Of a stretch of 64,000 nt of DNA, positions 51,822-59,617 are shown one piece after another. A program made the translations under genes and the position numbers. Position 1 is the first letter of the stretch, and each line of letters starts with the position of its first letter. Source of the stretch: Agromyces agglutinans (GTDB lineage Bacteria; Actinomycetota; Actinomycetes; Actinomycetales; Microbacteriaceae); the NCBI RefSeq assembly GCF_009647605.1, contig NZ_WJIF01000001.1, forward strand, positions 457,800-521,799, written 5' to 3'. The notes under the pieces were generated by a model. It was not told the origin of the DNA. It was given only the letters and a program-made list of their open reading frames with translations, and made no database searches.

Positions 51822-52394
51822 ATGCCTCACCGCCCCGCCTCCGCGCCTGTCCGAGCCCGTCGCGTCCGAGCTCGACGGGTCCGGGGCATCCGGCCCGTGC
51901 GACGCGCCGTCGCCGCCCTGTTCGCCGTCACCGGCGCGGTCGCGCTCACCGCCTGCGCGCAGACCGTCTCGCTCGAACGCGCCGAGGCCGGCACCGACGT
52001 GGCCTGCGCCGACGTCGTCGTTCGACTGCCCGACGCGGTCGCCGAGCTGGAGCAGCGCGACACCGACGCGCAGGGCACCGGCGCCTGGGGCTCCCCAGCA
52101 GCCGTGCTGCTGCGCTGCGGCGTCGAGCCCCCCGGACCCACTGAAGATCGCTGCGTGTCGGTCGACGGCGTCGACTGGGTGATCGACGAGACGGATGCCC
52201 CGCGTTACCGCTTCACGACGTACGGGCGCACGCCCGCCGTCGAGGTGATCGTCGACAACGACGTGGTCTCTGGCACGACCGCGATCACCGACCTCGCGCG
52301 CGCGGTGTCGGTGATTCCCGCCGAGGGCGCGTGCACGTCGATCGACGAACTGCCGGAGACGAGCGCTCCCGAGGCGACCGCGCCCGCCGAGTGA
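51822..52394 (+). CDS. DUF3515 family lipoprotein
   Basis: 190 aa. An Arg-rich N-terminus, hydrophobic segment and lipobox LTAC (Cys at about 45) predict an anchored lipoprotein. The mature part begins SLERAEAGTDVACADVVVRLP, with conserved Cys pair and CVSVDGVDWVIDETD, the DUF3515 core. Function unknown. It lies between thiL and ddl as in other actinobacteria, perhaps linked to the envelope genes. Confidence 0.9.
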   Translation: MPHRPASAPVRARRVRARRVRGIRPVRRAVAALFAVTGAVALTACAQTVSLERAEAGTDVACADVVVRLPDAVAELEQRDTDAQGTGAWGSPAAVLLRCGVEPPGPTEDRCVSVDGVDWVIDETDAPRYRFTTYGRTPAVEVIVDNDVVSGTTAITDLARAVSVIPAEGACTSIDELPETSAPEATAPAE

Positions 52395-52420
52395 CCGGCG
52401 GCGCTCGGCGCGGCTCGGCA

Positions 52421-52460
52421 GCGCACCTCAGCGGCTGCCCAGCGCGCCTCAGCGGCTGCC
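52421..52460. repeat. Imperfect 19-bp tandem duplication over the ddl stop codon
   Basis: Two copies (52421-52439 and 52442-52460) match at 18 of 19 positions, period 21 bp. The second copy covers the last ddl codons and stop, the first lies just downstream in the 54-bp gap to DUF3515. A slippage duplication of a gene end is the simplest reading. Confidence 0.75.
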
Positions 52461-53540
52461 GCGCGCGACGCCCGACTCGATGAGCTCGGTGATCAGCTCG
52501 GGGTAGCTGAGCCCCGAGTTCAGCCAGCACGTCGGGAACATCGAGATCGGCGTGAACCCGGGCATGGTGTTGACCTCGTTGACGACGAAGCCCTCGTCGG
52601 TGAGGAACACGTCGACCCGCGCGAGCCCCTCGCCGCCGATCGCCTCGAACGCGCGCGCCGCGACGCGCTGCAGCTCGAACGTCTCGCCGTCGCCGAGGTC
52701 GGCCGGGCAGATCAGCTCGACGCCCGGGGCATCCAGGTACTTGGCCTCGAAGTCGTAGAACTCGCGCCCGGTGACGACGACCTCGCCCGCGACGCTCACG
52801 CGCGGCGGCTCGCCCGGCCGGCCCTCGAGCACGGCGCACTCGATCTCGCGACCGGTCATGGCACCTTCGACGAGCACCGTGCGGTCCTCGGCGAACGCGA
52901 CGTCGAGCGCCGCGTCGAGTTCGGCCCAGTCGGCCACCCGGCTGACGCCGACCGACGAGCCCGCACGTGCGGGCTTCACGAAGACCGGCAGGCCGAGCGC
53001 CTTGACCCGACGCTCCCAGAGCTCGCGATCGGCGTCGAGCGCCGCACGGCTCACGGTCACCCAGGGCGCCACGGCGAGCCCGGCGCCCTCGAGCACGGTC
53101 TTCGTGACGTGCTTGTCCATGCCGATCGCCGAGGCGAGCACGCCGTTGCCGACGTACGGCAGTCCGACGAGCTCGAGCAGGCCCTGGATCGTGCCGTCCT
53201 CGCCGAAACGGCCGTGCAGGATCGGGAACACCACGTCGATCTCGCCCAAAGAGCGTTCGCCCGAGGCATCCGTCACCCGGAGTTCGCGCGACGCCGCCGA
53301 ATCGGGCCAGCGCACGCGCGTGCCATTGTCGACGACCTCGGGCAGGTGCTCGGGGTCGAGGCCGAACCGGCTGGGCTCGTCGGATTCGAGCACGAACGCA
53401 CCGTCGCGCGTGATCCCGACCGGGATCACGTCGAAGCGGTCACGGTCGATCGCGCCCAGCACTCCCCCCGCCGTTGCGCAACTGATCGAATGCTCGCTGG
53501 AGCGCCCTCCGAACAGCAGAGCCACCCTGAGCTTGTCCAT
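52449..53540 (-). CDS. ddl: D-alanine--D-alanine ligase
   Basis: 363 aa from ATG 53540. It makes the D-Ala-D-Ala end of the peptidoglycan stem. LLFGGRSSEHSISCATA (residues about 8-24) and HGRFGEDGTIQGLLELVGLPYVG are standard; the ATP-grasp residues continue with KPARAGSSVGVSRV and VDVFLTDEGFVVNEVNTMPGFTPISMFP. The D-Ala-specific Tyr/Phe near the omega loop was not assigned. gpsA runs 101 bp into this gene on the same strand. Confidence 0.96.
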   Translation of the reverse strand: MDKLRVALLFGGRSSEHSISCATAGGVLGAIDRDRFDVIPVGITRDGAFVLESDEPSRFGLDPEHLPEVVDNGTRVRWPDSAASRELRVTDASGERSLGEIDVVFPILHGRFGEDGTIQGLLELVGLPYVGNGVLASAIGMDKHVTKTVLEGAGLAVAPWVTVSRAALDADRELWERRVKALGLPVFVKPARAGSSVGVSRVADWAELDAALDVAFAEDRTVLVEGAMTGREIECAVLEGRPGEPPRVSVAGEVVVTGREFYDFEAKYLDAPGVELICPADLGDGETFELQRVAARAFEAIGGEGLARVDVFLTDEGFVVNEVNTMPGFTPISMFPTCWLNSGLSYPELITELIESGVARGSR

Positions 53541-54573
53541 GCTTCGTCCTTTCGCCCTGGGGCTCGTCGTCGGTCGTGAGGTGCGGGGCGATGTCACGCG
53601 GGTCGAGCGTGCCGGCGAGCACCTGGCGCACCTGCTCCACGATCGGCATGGCGACGCCCTTCGCACGGGCGAGTTCGAGGACCGGCCCGACGGACGCGAG
53701 CCCCTCGGTCGTCTGCTGCATCTGCTTGGTCACGTCGTTCAGCCGGTAGCCCTGCCCGAGCAGGCGACCGGCGGTGTTGTTGCGCGAGAGCGGCGACTGG
53801 CTCGTCGCGATCAGGTCGCCGAGGCCCGCGAGCCCCGACAGCGTCTCGGGGTGAGCGCCGTGCGCGACCGCGAAGTCGGTCATCTCGACGAGGCCGCGCG
53901 TGATGATCGAGGCCTTCGTGTTCTCGCCGTACCCGGCGCCGTCCACGATGCCGATCGCGACGGCGATGAGGTTCTTCAGCACGCCGCCGAACTCGGTGCC
54001 GATGACGTCGGTGTTCACGAACGAGTGGAAATAGCGGTTGCGCGAGACGGAGGCCACCGCCTGCGCCGTCTCGAGGCTCGACGACGACACGACGGCGGCC
54101 GTCGGCTGCTCCTTCGCGATCTCGAGCGCGAGATTCGGCCCCGAGATGACGGCGATGCGCTCCTCTTCGACGCGCAGCACCTCGTGGATCACCTCGCTCA
54201 TGCGAAGGCCCGTCGACTTCTCGACGCCCTTCATCAGCGAGACGACGGATGCCTCGGCGTGCAGGTGCGGGGCGATGATCTTCAGGTTCTCGCGCAGCGA
54301 CTGGCTCGGTACCGACACGAACACCTGCTCGGCGCCCGCGAGGGCGAGGTCGAGGCGGCTCGTGGCGCGCAACGAGATCGGCAGATTCACACCGGGGAGG
54401 TAGTCGCTGTTGCGCTTGCCCTCCTGGATCTCGCGGGCGAGTTCGGGCCGCCTGGCCCACACGACGACGTCGGCGCCGCCGTCGGCCAGGATCTTCGCGA
54501 ACGTCGTGCCCCAGCTGCCCGCGCCGACGACCGCGACGCGCTTGCCGTGGCGCGCGGGCTGCCGGCGGCTCAC
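53440..54573 (-). CDS. gpsA: Glycerol-3-phosphate dehydrogenase [NAD(P)+]
   Basis: 377 aa from GTG 54573 (GTGA overlap with plsC). It makes sn-glycerol-3-phosphate for phospholipids. NAD motif VAVVGAGSWGTTFA (residues about 12-25); KNLIAVAIGIVDG and the catalytic Lys region, ENTKASIITRGL and GLAGLGDLIAT are conserved. After the usual end (near DIAPHL) the frame stays open for about 45 residues, giving a hydrophilic tail encoded over the 5' part of ddl. Confidence 0.95.
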   Translation of the reverse strand: MSRRQPARHGKRVAVVGAGSWGTTFAKILADGGADVVVWARRPELAREIQEGKRNSDYLPGVNLPISLRATSRLDLALAGAEQVFVSVPSQSLRENLKIIAPHLHAEASVVSLMKGVEKSTGLRMSEVIHEVLRVEEERIAVISGPNLALEIAKEQPTAAVVSSSSLETAQAVASVSRNRYFHSFVNTDVIGTEFGGVLKNLIAVAIGIVDGAGYGENTKASIITRGLVEMTDFAVAHGAHPETLSGLAGLGDLIATSQSPLSRNNTAGRLLGQGYRLNDVTKQMQQTTEGLASVGPVLELARAKGVAMPIVEQVRQVLAGTLDPRDIAPHLTTDDEPQGERTKHGQAQGGSAVRRALQRAFDQLRNGGGSAGRDRP

Positions 54574-55352
54574 GGCGCGCCGTCCTCGAGCCGGCCGGTC
54601 TCCTTCTGGCCGTGCACGACCGGGTCCCAGCGCTCGGCCGGCGGCTCCTCGCCACGGAGCTCGCCGACGAGCCCGGCAATCGCGTTCATCACGTCGTTCG
54701 TCGCCGCGGTGAGCACCGACGGATCGAGCGGCAGGCCGCGGTACGCCGACAGGTCGACCGGGTCGCCGACGATGACGTCGATGGTCTTGCGCGGGAACGG
54801 ATGGATCTTCTTGCCGTAGCGCGGCATCAGCTCTTGCGTGCCCCAGTGCGCGACGGGGATCACGGGGATGTCGCCCTCGAGCGCGATGCGCACCGCACCG
54901 GTCTTGCCGCGCATCGGCCAGAGATCGGGGTCGCGCGTGAGCGAGCCCTCGGGGTACACCACGACCATGCGGCCGTTCTCGGCCAACTCCTCGGCGGCGC
55001 GGAGCGCAGCATGGCTTCGGCTGCCCGCGCGTTCGACCGGGATCTGCCCCGACGTCCGGAGGAACCAGCCGACGACCGGCACCTTGAACAGCGACGCCTT
55101 GGCGAGGAACCGCGGCAGCCGCTTCAGCTTCCACGACGCGACGCCGATGACGAGCGGGTCGATCTCGCTGTAGTGGTTCGGGGCGAGCACGAACGCGCCC
55201 GTCTTCGGCAGCGGTCGACCGTGGAAGCGGAACTTCACGGCGAGGCTGAACGGCGGGATGATCAGCGCCGCGAGCAGCCAGAAGAACGAGGGGCGGCTCG
55301 TCTCCGAGCGGACCTTCACGGGCGGCGTCGGAGTGGAGTCGTCGAGTGGCAC
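54570..55352 (-). CDS. plsC: 1-acyl-sn-glycerol-3-phosphate acyltransferase (PlsC-like)
   Basis: 260 aa. N-terminal membrane segment near residues 23-40; the HX4D acyltransferase motif is H60-D65 in PNHYSEIDPL, and the substrate motif is VYPEGSLTRD. It acylates lysophosphatidate using acyl-CoA or acyl-ACP. It lies between murA and gpsA, which supplies the glycerol-3-phosphate backbone. Confidence 0.93.
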   Translation of the reverse strand: MPLDDSTPTPPVKVRSETSRPSFFWLLAALIIPPFSLAVKFRFHGRPLPKTGAFVLAPNHYSEIDPLVIGVASWKLKRLPRFLAKASLFKVPVVGWFLRTSGQIPVERAGSRSHAALRAAEELAENGRMVVVYPEGSLTRDPDLWPMRGKTGAVRIALEGDIPVIPVAHWGTQELMPRYGKKIHPFPRKTIDVIVGDPVDLSAYRGLPLDPSVLTAATNDVMNAIAGLVGELRGEEPPAERWDPVVHGQKETGRLEDGAP

Positions 55353-55359
55353 TCCCCCA

Positions 55360-56727
55360 TTATCCTTCGAGCTCGAAGTCCGCCCCGAGCAGTTCGAGCT
55401 TCGTGATGAAGTTCTCGTACCCGCGCGCGATGATGCCGACGTTCGACACCGTCGAGCGTCCCTCGGCCGTCAGCGCCGCGATCAGGTGGCTGAACCCGCC
55501 ACGCAGATCGGGCACCTCGATGTCGGCGCCGTGCAGCTGCGTCGGCCCCGAGATCACCGCGGAGTGCTGGAAGTTGCGCTGGCCGAACCGGCACGGGCGA
55601 CCGCCGAGGCACTCCTTGTGCACGTCGATCGACGCGCCCATCTCGACGAGCGCGTCGACGAAGCCGAAGCGCTGCTCGTACACGGTCTCGTGCACGATGG
55701 AAACGCCCTTGGCCTTCGTCAGGGCCACGACGAGCGGCTGCTGCCAGTCGGTCATGAAGCCGGGGTGCACGTCGGTCTCGATGATGACCGGCTTCAGCTC
55801 GCCGCCGGGGTGGTAGAAGCGGATGCCGTCCTCGTGGATCTCGAACGCACCGCCGACCTTGCGGTAGACGTTGAGGAAGGTCAGCATCTCGGCCTGGCGC
55901 GCGCCGCCGACGAACACGTCGCCCTCGGTCGCGAGCGCGGCGGCCGCCCAGCTCGCGGCCTCATTGCGGTCGAACAGGGCGCGGTGGGTGTAGCCGTCGA
56001 GCTTGTCGACGCCCTCGATGCGGATGACCCGGTCGGTGTCGACCGTGATGATGGCGCCCATCTTCTGCAGGATGTTGACGAGATCCATGATCTCGGGCTC
56101 GATCGCGGCCCCCGAGAGCTCGGTGATGCCGTCGGCGAGGACCGCCGTCAGCAGCACCTGCTCGGTCGCGCCCACGCTCGGGTACGGCAGCGAGACCTTC
56201 GCGCCGTGCAGGCCGTTGGGTGCCGACATGCGGATGCCGCTCGGCAGCTTCTCGACGATCGCGCCGAAGTTGCGCAGCACCTCGAGGTGGTAGTCGATCG
56301 GGCGGTCGCCGATGCGGCAGCCGCCGAGGTCGGGGATGAACGCCTCGCCGAGCCGGTGCAGCAGCGGTCCGCAGAAGAGGATCGGGATGCGGCTCGAGCC
56401 TGCGTGCGCGTCGATGTCGGCCATGTGGGCCGTCTCGACGGCGGACGGGTCGAGGATCAGCTCGTCCTCTTCACCCTCGGTGACGGTCACGCCGTGCACC
56501 TCGAGCAGGCCGCGCACGATGCGCACGTCGCTGATGTTCGGCACGTCTTTCAGGACGCTCGGGGTGTCGCCGAGGATCGCCGCGACCATCGCTTTGGTGA
56601 CGAGGTTCTTGGCTCCCTTCAGCTCGATCCGACCCTGAAGGGGCTTCCCGCCGTTGATCGTGATCCGGTCGACCGAGAGGCCGACCGCCGATCCGTGCTG
56701 CTTGGCGTCGTCCACGAGTGTGTTCAC
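55360..56727 (-). CDS. murA: UDP-N-acetylglucosamine 1-carboxyvinyltransferase
   Basis: 455 aa. First committed step of peptidoglycan synthesis. The active-site, fosfomycin-binding cysteine is present as C137 in DLGGCRIGDRPIDYH; some actinobacteria, such as Mycobacterium, carry Asp there instead. N-terminal GGKPLQGRIELKGAKNLVTK and C-terminal GRSTVSNVGIIARGYENF match the family. It follows leuD by 15 bp. Confidence 0.96.
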   Translation of the reverse strand: MNTLVDDAKQHGSAVGLSVDRITINGGKPLQGRIELKGAKNLVTKAMVAAILGDTPSVLKDVPNISDVRIVRGLLEVHGVTVTEGEEDELILDPSAVETAHMADIDAHAGSSRIPILFCGPLLHRLGEAFIPDLGGCRIGDRPIDYHLEVLRNFGAIVEKLPSGIRMSAPNGLHGAKVSLPYPSVGATEQVLLTAVLADGITELSGAAIEPEIMDLVNILQKMGAIITVDTDRVIRIEGVDKLDGYTHRALFDRNEAASWAAAALATEGDVFVGGARQAEMLTFLNVYRKVGGAFEIHEDGIRFYHPGGELKPVIIETDVHPGFMTDWQQPLVVALTKAKGVSIVHETVYEQRFGFVDALVEMGASIDVHKECLGGRPCRFGQRNFQHSAVISGPTQLHGADIEVPDLRGGFSHLIAALTAEGRSTVSNVGIIARGYENFITKLELLGADFELEG

Positions 56728-56742
56728 AGGCTCCCTGGTCTC

Positions 56743-57348
56743 TTACTGCTGCCGGCGGACCGGAAGCGTCTTCGGCCGCCAGGCCTCACGATGAGTCTCG
56801 AATTCGGCGATGGCGTCGGCGTCCCGGAGGGTCAGACCGATGTCGTCCAGCCCCTCGAGCAGCCGCCACCGAGTGTAGTCGTCGATGTCGAAGGCCACCG
56901 TGAGCGACCCGGCGCTCACCGTTCGTGCAACCAGATCGACGGTCACGGCTATTCCCGGGTCGGCATCGACGACGTCCCAGAGCCGCTCGATGTCCTCGTA
57001 CGCGACCTGGGCGGCCAGGAGGCCCTGCTTGCCCGAGTTGCCGCGGAAGATGTCACCGAATCGGGACGAGATGACGACGGCGAACCCGTAGTCGCGCAGC
57101 GCCCACACCGCGTGCTCGCGGCTCGAACCGGTGCCGAAGTCGGGCCCCGCGATGAGCACCCGTGCACCCGCGTAGGCGGGATCGTTCAGGACGAACTCGG
57201 GGTCCTGGCGCCAGCCGTGGAACAGTGCGTCCTCGAAGCCGGTCTTGGTGACGCGCTTGAGGAACACGGCCGGGATGATCTGGTCGGTGTCGACGTTCGA
57301 GCGGCGCAGGGGCACCGCGACGCCGGTGACGGTCGTCAGCTTCTCCAT
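56743..57348 (-). CDS. leuD: 3-isopropylmalate dehydratase small subunit
   Basis: 201 aa. Partner of LeuC in leucine synthesis. [16 protein letters not shown] (residues about 17-32), [17 protein letters not shown] and [15 protein letters not shown] are hallmarks. Two bases separate it from leuC. Confidence 0.96.
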   Translation of the reverse strand: MEKLTTVTGVAVPLRRSNVDTDQIIPAVFLKRVTKTGFEDALFHGWRQDPEFVLNDPAYAGARVLIAGPDFGTGSSREHAVWALRDYGFAVVISSRFGDIFRGNSGKQGLLAAQVAYEDIERLWDVVDADPGIAVTVDLVARTVSAGSLTVAFDIDDYTRWRLLEGLDDIGLTLRDADAIAEFETHREAWRPKTLPVRRQQ

Positions 57349-57350
57349 GG

Positions 57351-58889
57351 TCAGTTCCCCTCGGTGGTCGCGCCGACGGACTCTCGCGCGGGGTCCTGCT
57401 CGAGGTCCCACGGACTCGACAGCGTGCCGCGGATCGCGGTCGCCGCGGCAACCAGCGGCGAGACGAGGTGCGTCCGGCCGCCCTTGCCCTGCCGGCCCTC
57501 GAAGTTGCGGTTGGACGTCGACGCGCAGCGTTCGCCCGGCGCGAGCTGGTCGGGGTTCATGCCGAGGCACATCGAGCAGCCCGCGAAGCGCCACTCGGCG
57601 CCGAACTCCTCGAACACCTTGTCGAGCCCCTCGGCCTCGGCCTCGAGGCGCACGCGCGCGGAACCGGGAACGACCATGACGCGCACGCCGTCGGCCTTCC
57701 TGCGGCCCTGCACGATCGACGCGAACGCCCGGAGGTCTTCGATGCGGCTGTTGGTGCACGAGCCCATGAAGACCGCATCGACCGGGATCGCCTTCAGCGG
57801 GGTGCCTGGCTGCAGGTCCATGTAGTCGAGGGCGCGCTCGGCCGCGGCGCGCTCGTGCTGGTCGGCGATGGAGGCGGGGTCGGGCACGTTGTCGCTCAGC
57901 GACACGCCCTGGCCCGGGTTGGTGCCCCAGGTCACGAACGGCTCGAGTTCGTCGGCGTCGATGAAGACCTCGGCGTCGAAGGTCGCGCCCTCGTCGGTCG
58001 CGAGGGTCTGCCAGTACGCGACCGCTTCGTCCCAATCGGCGCCCTCCGGCGCGTGCGGGCGGCCCTTCAGGTAGGCGAACGTGGTCTCGTCGGGGGCCAC
58101 CATGCCGGCGCGCGCGCCCGCCTCGATCGACATGTTGCAGATCGTCATGCGGCCGTCCATCGAGAGGGCGCGGATCGCGCTGCCGCGGTACTCGAGCACG
58201 TAGCCCTGGCCGCCGCCGGTGCCGATCTTCGCGATCACGGCCAGGATGATGTCCTTCGCGGTCACGCCCGGGCGGAGACTGCCCTCGACGTTGATCGCCA
58301 TGGTCTTGAACGGCTTCAGGGGCAGCGTCTGCGTCGCGAGCACATGCTCGACCTCGCTCGTGCCGATACCGAACGCCATCGCGCCGAAGGCGCCGTGGGT
58401 GGAGGTGTGCGAGTCGCCGCAGACGACGGTGATGCCCGGCATCGTCAGGCCGAGCTGCGGCCCGACGACGTGCACGATGCCCTGCTCGGCGTCGCCCAGC
58501 GAGTGCAGGCGGATGCCGAACTCGGCCGCGTTGCGGCGGAGGGTCTCGATCTGGGTGCGGCTCGTGAGGTCGGCGATCGGCTTGTCGATGTCGAGCGTCG
58601 GCGTGTTGTGGTCTTCGGTCGCGATCGTGAGGTCGGGCCGGCGCACCGGGCGGCCCGCCAGCCGCAGGCCGTCGAAGGCCTGCGGGCTCGTGACCTCGTG
58701 CACGAGGTGCAGGTCGATGTAGATCAGGTCGGGCGTGCCGTCCTCGCCCTTCTTGACGAGGTGGGCGTCCCAGACCTTCTCGGCCAGCGTGCGCGGACGA
58801 GCGGTGGCTGCGGGGTCGGGGGTCGCGGTGCTCGCGGGGATCGTGCTGTTCGCGGGCACTGCGTCGTTGGCGGGATCTGCGGCGTTCAT
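57351..58889 (-). CDS. leuC: 3-isopropylmalate dehydratase large subunit
   Basis: 512 aa, aconitase-type. The [4Fe-4S] ligands are C378 (GSCTNSR), C438 and C441 ([10 protein letters not shown]). [13 protein letters not shown] and [14 protein letters not shown] also match. The first 32 residues form an Ala/Pro/Asn/Thr-rich extension before the usual start [19 protein letters not shown] upstream of ATG 58889 supports it as real. Interconverts 2- and 3-isopropylmalate. Confidence 0.96.
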   Translation of the reverse strand: MNAADPANDAVPANSTIPASTATPDPAATARPRTLAEKVWDAHLVKKGEDGTPDLIYIDLHLVHEVTSPQAFDGLRLAGRPVRRPDLTIATEDHNTPTLDIDKPIADLTSRTQIETLRRNAAEFGIRLHSLGDAEQGIVHVVGPQLGLTMPGITVVCGDSHTSTHGAFGAMAFGIGTSEVEHVLATQTLPLKPFKTMAINVEGSLRPGVTAKDIILAVIAKIGTGGGQGYVLEYRGSAIRALSMDGRMTICNMSIEAGARAGMVAPDETTFAYLKGRPHAPEGADWDEAVAYWQTLATDEGATFDAEVFIDADELEPFVTWGTNPGQGVSLSDNVPDPASIADQHERAAAERALDYMDLQPGTPLKAIPVDAVFMGSCTNSRIEDLRAFASIVQGRRKADGVRVMVVPGSARVRLEAEAEGLDKVFEEFGAEWRFAGCSMCLGMNPDQLAPGERCASTSNRNFEGRQGKGGRTHLVSPLVAAATAIRGTLSSPWDLEQDPARESVGATTEGN

Positions 58890-58938
58890 GCGGGATTCTT
58901 CCTCGGGATCAAGTCGGGTTCAGCCGTCGACGGACTCC

Positions 58939-58972
58939 GCGGCGGGGAAGGCCTAGGACGAGGCCCCGCCGC
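58939..58972 (-). terminator. Strong hairpin between the FHA gene and leuC
   Basis: 9-bp GC stem GCGGCGGGG/CCCCGCCGC with a 16-nt loop that can add CCT/AGG pairs. It lies 50 bp before leuC and 41 bp after the FHA stop, in a 124-bp gap. It could end the FHA operon or be part of a leucine leader; I see no leader peptide with a leucine run. Confidence 0.5.
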
Positions 58973-59013
58973 GGCACCGAAGGAGGAGTCGACGCGCGCG
59001 CATGCCCTACAGG

Positions 59014-59616
59014 CTACACCGTCGGCCGAGTCGCCCCGGCCACGAGCAGCCGGAACTCCCCCAGCAGCAGGGTGTCGTTCGCGGCGACCTCGGTGGGCGT
59101 GCCGGGGCGCAGTTCGCGCGTGCGACCGTCGGCGTACTCGATGCGCACGCCGTTCGTCGAGCCGAGGTCGGTGACCAGCAGCACCGCCGAGGCGGGCTCG
59201 ACGAGCGCGTGCGTCTTCGAGACCGTGCGGGCCGGATCGTCGACGGCCACCGCGCGTGCGGCACCGGGTACCGCCTCGGCGTGCGGCGCGCGACCGAGCA
59301 CCGTGCGGCCCTCGACGTGGACGACGGCGCCCGCAGCGTCGAGGAGCCGCCACGATGACGCCGCGGTCGGCGTCGGCGACGTGACGGCCTGGGCCGGCGG
59401 CACAGCCGGTGGCTTCGGCGGCACAGCGGGCGGGCTCGTCGGCACGGCCGCGGGCTTCGGCGGCGCGGCGAACGCGGGCGGCGTGAACGAGGGCAGCGCA
59501 CGCTCGACGCGCTTGGGAGCCTGCCGCACGGTCGCCGCCGGCGGTGCTTCCGGAGTGCCGCCGGGGATGAGGCCGGGCGGCGGCTCGATGAAGTCGGACC
59601 CGTTCACGACCGACAC
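59014..59616 (-). CDS. FHA domain-containing protein
   Basis: 200 aa from GTG 59616, one base after the transglutaminase-like stop; GTG 59607 is an alternative. Pro/Ala-rich N-terminal half (PPAVPPKPPAVPPAQ), then a forkhead-associated domain with VLGRAPHAEAV, SKTHALVE and TDLGSTNGVRIEY, a phosphothreonine-binding fold. It probably receives a Ser/Thr-kinase signal for this envelope cluster; no kinase is in the window. Confidence 0.9.
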   Translation of the reverse strand: MSVVNGSDFIEPPPGLIPGGTPEAPPAATVRQAPKRVERALPSFTPPAFAAPPKPAAVPTSPPAVPPKPPAVPPAQAVTSPTPTAASSWRLLDAAGAVVHVEGRTVLGRAPHAEAVPGAARAVAVDDPARTVSKTHALVEPASAVLLVTDLGSTNGVRIEYADGRTRELRPGTPTEVAANDTLLLGEFRLLVAGATRPTV

Positions 59617-59617
59617 T

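Noticed and set aside
58890..59013. Leucine attenuator with leader peptide
   Set aside because: A hairpin exists, but I found no short open frame with a leucine codon run.
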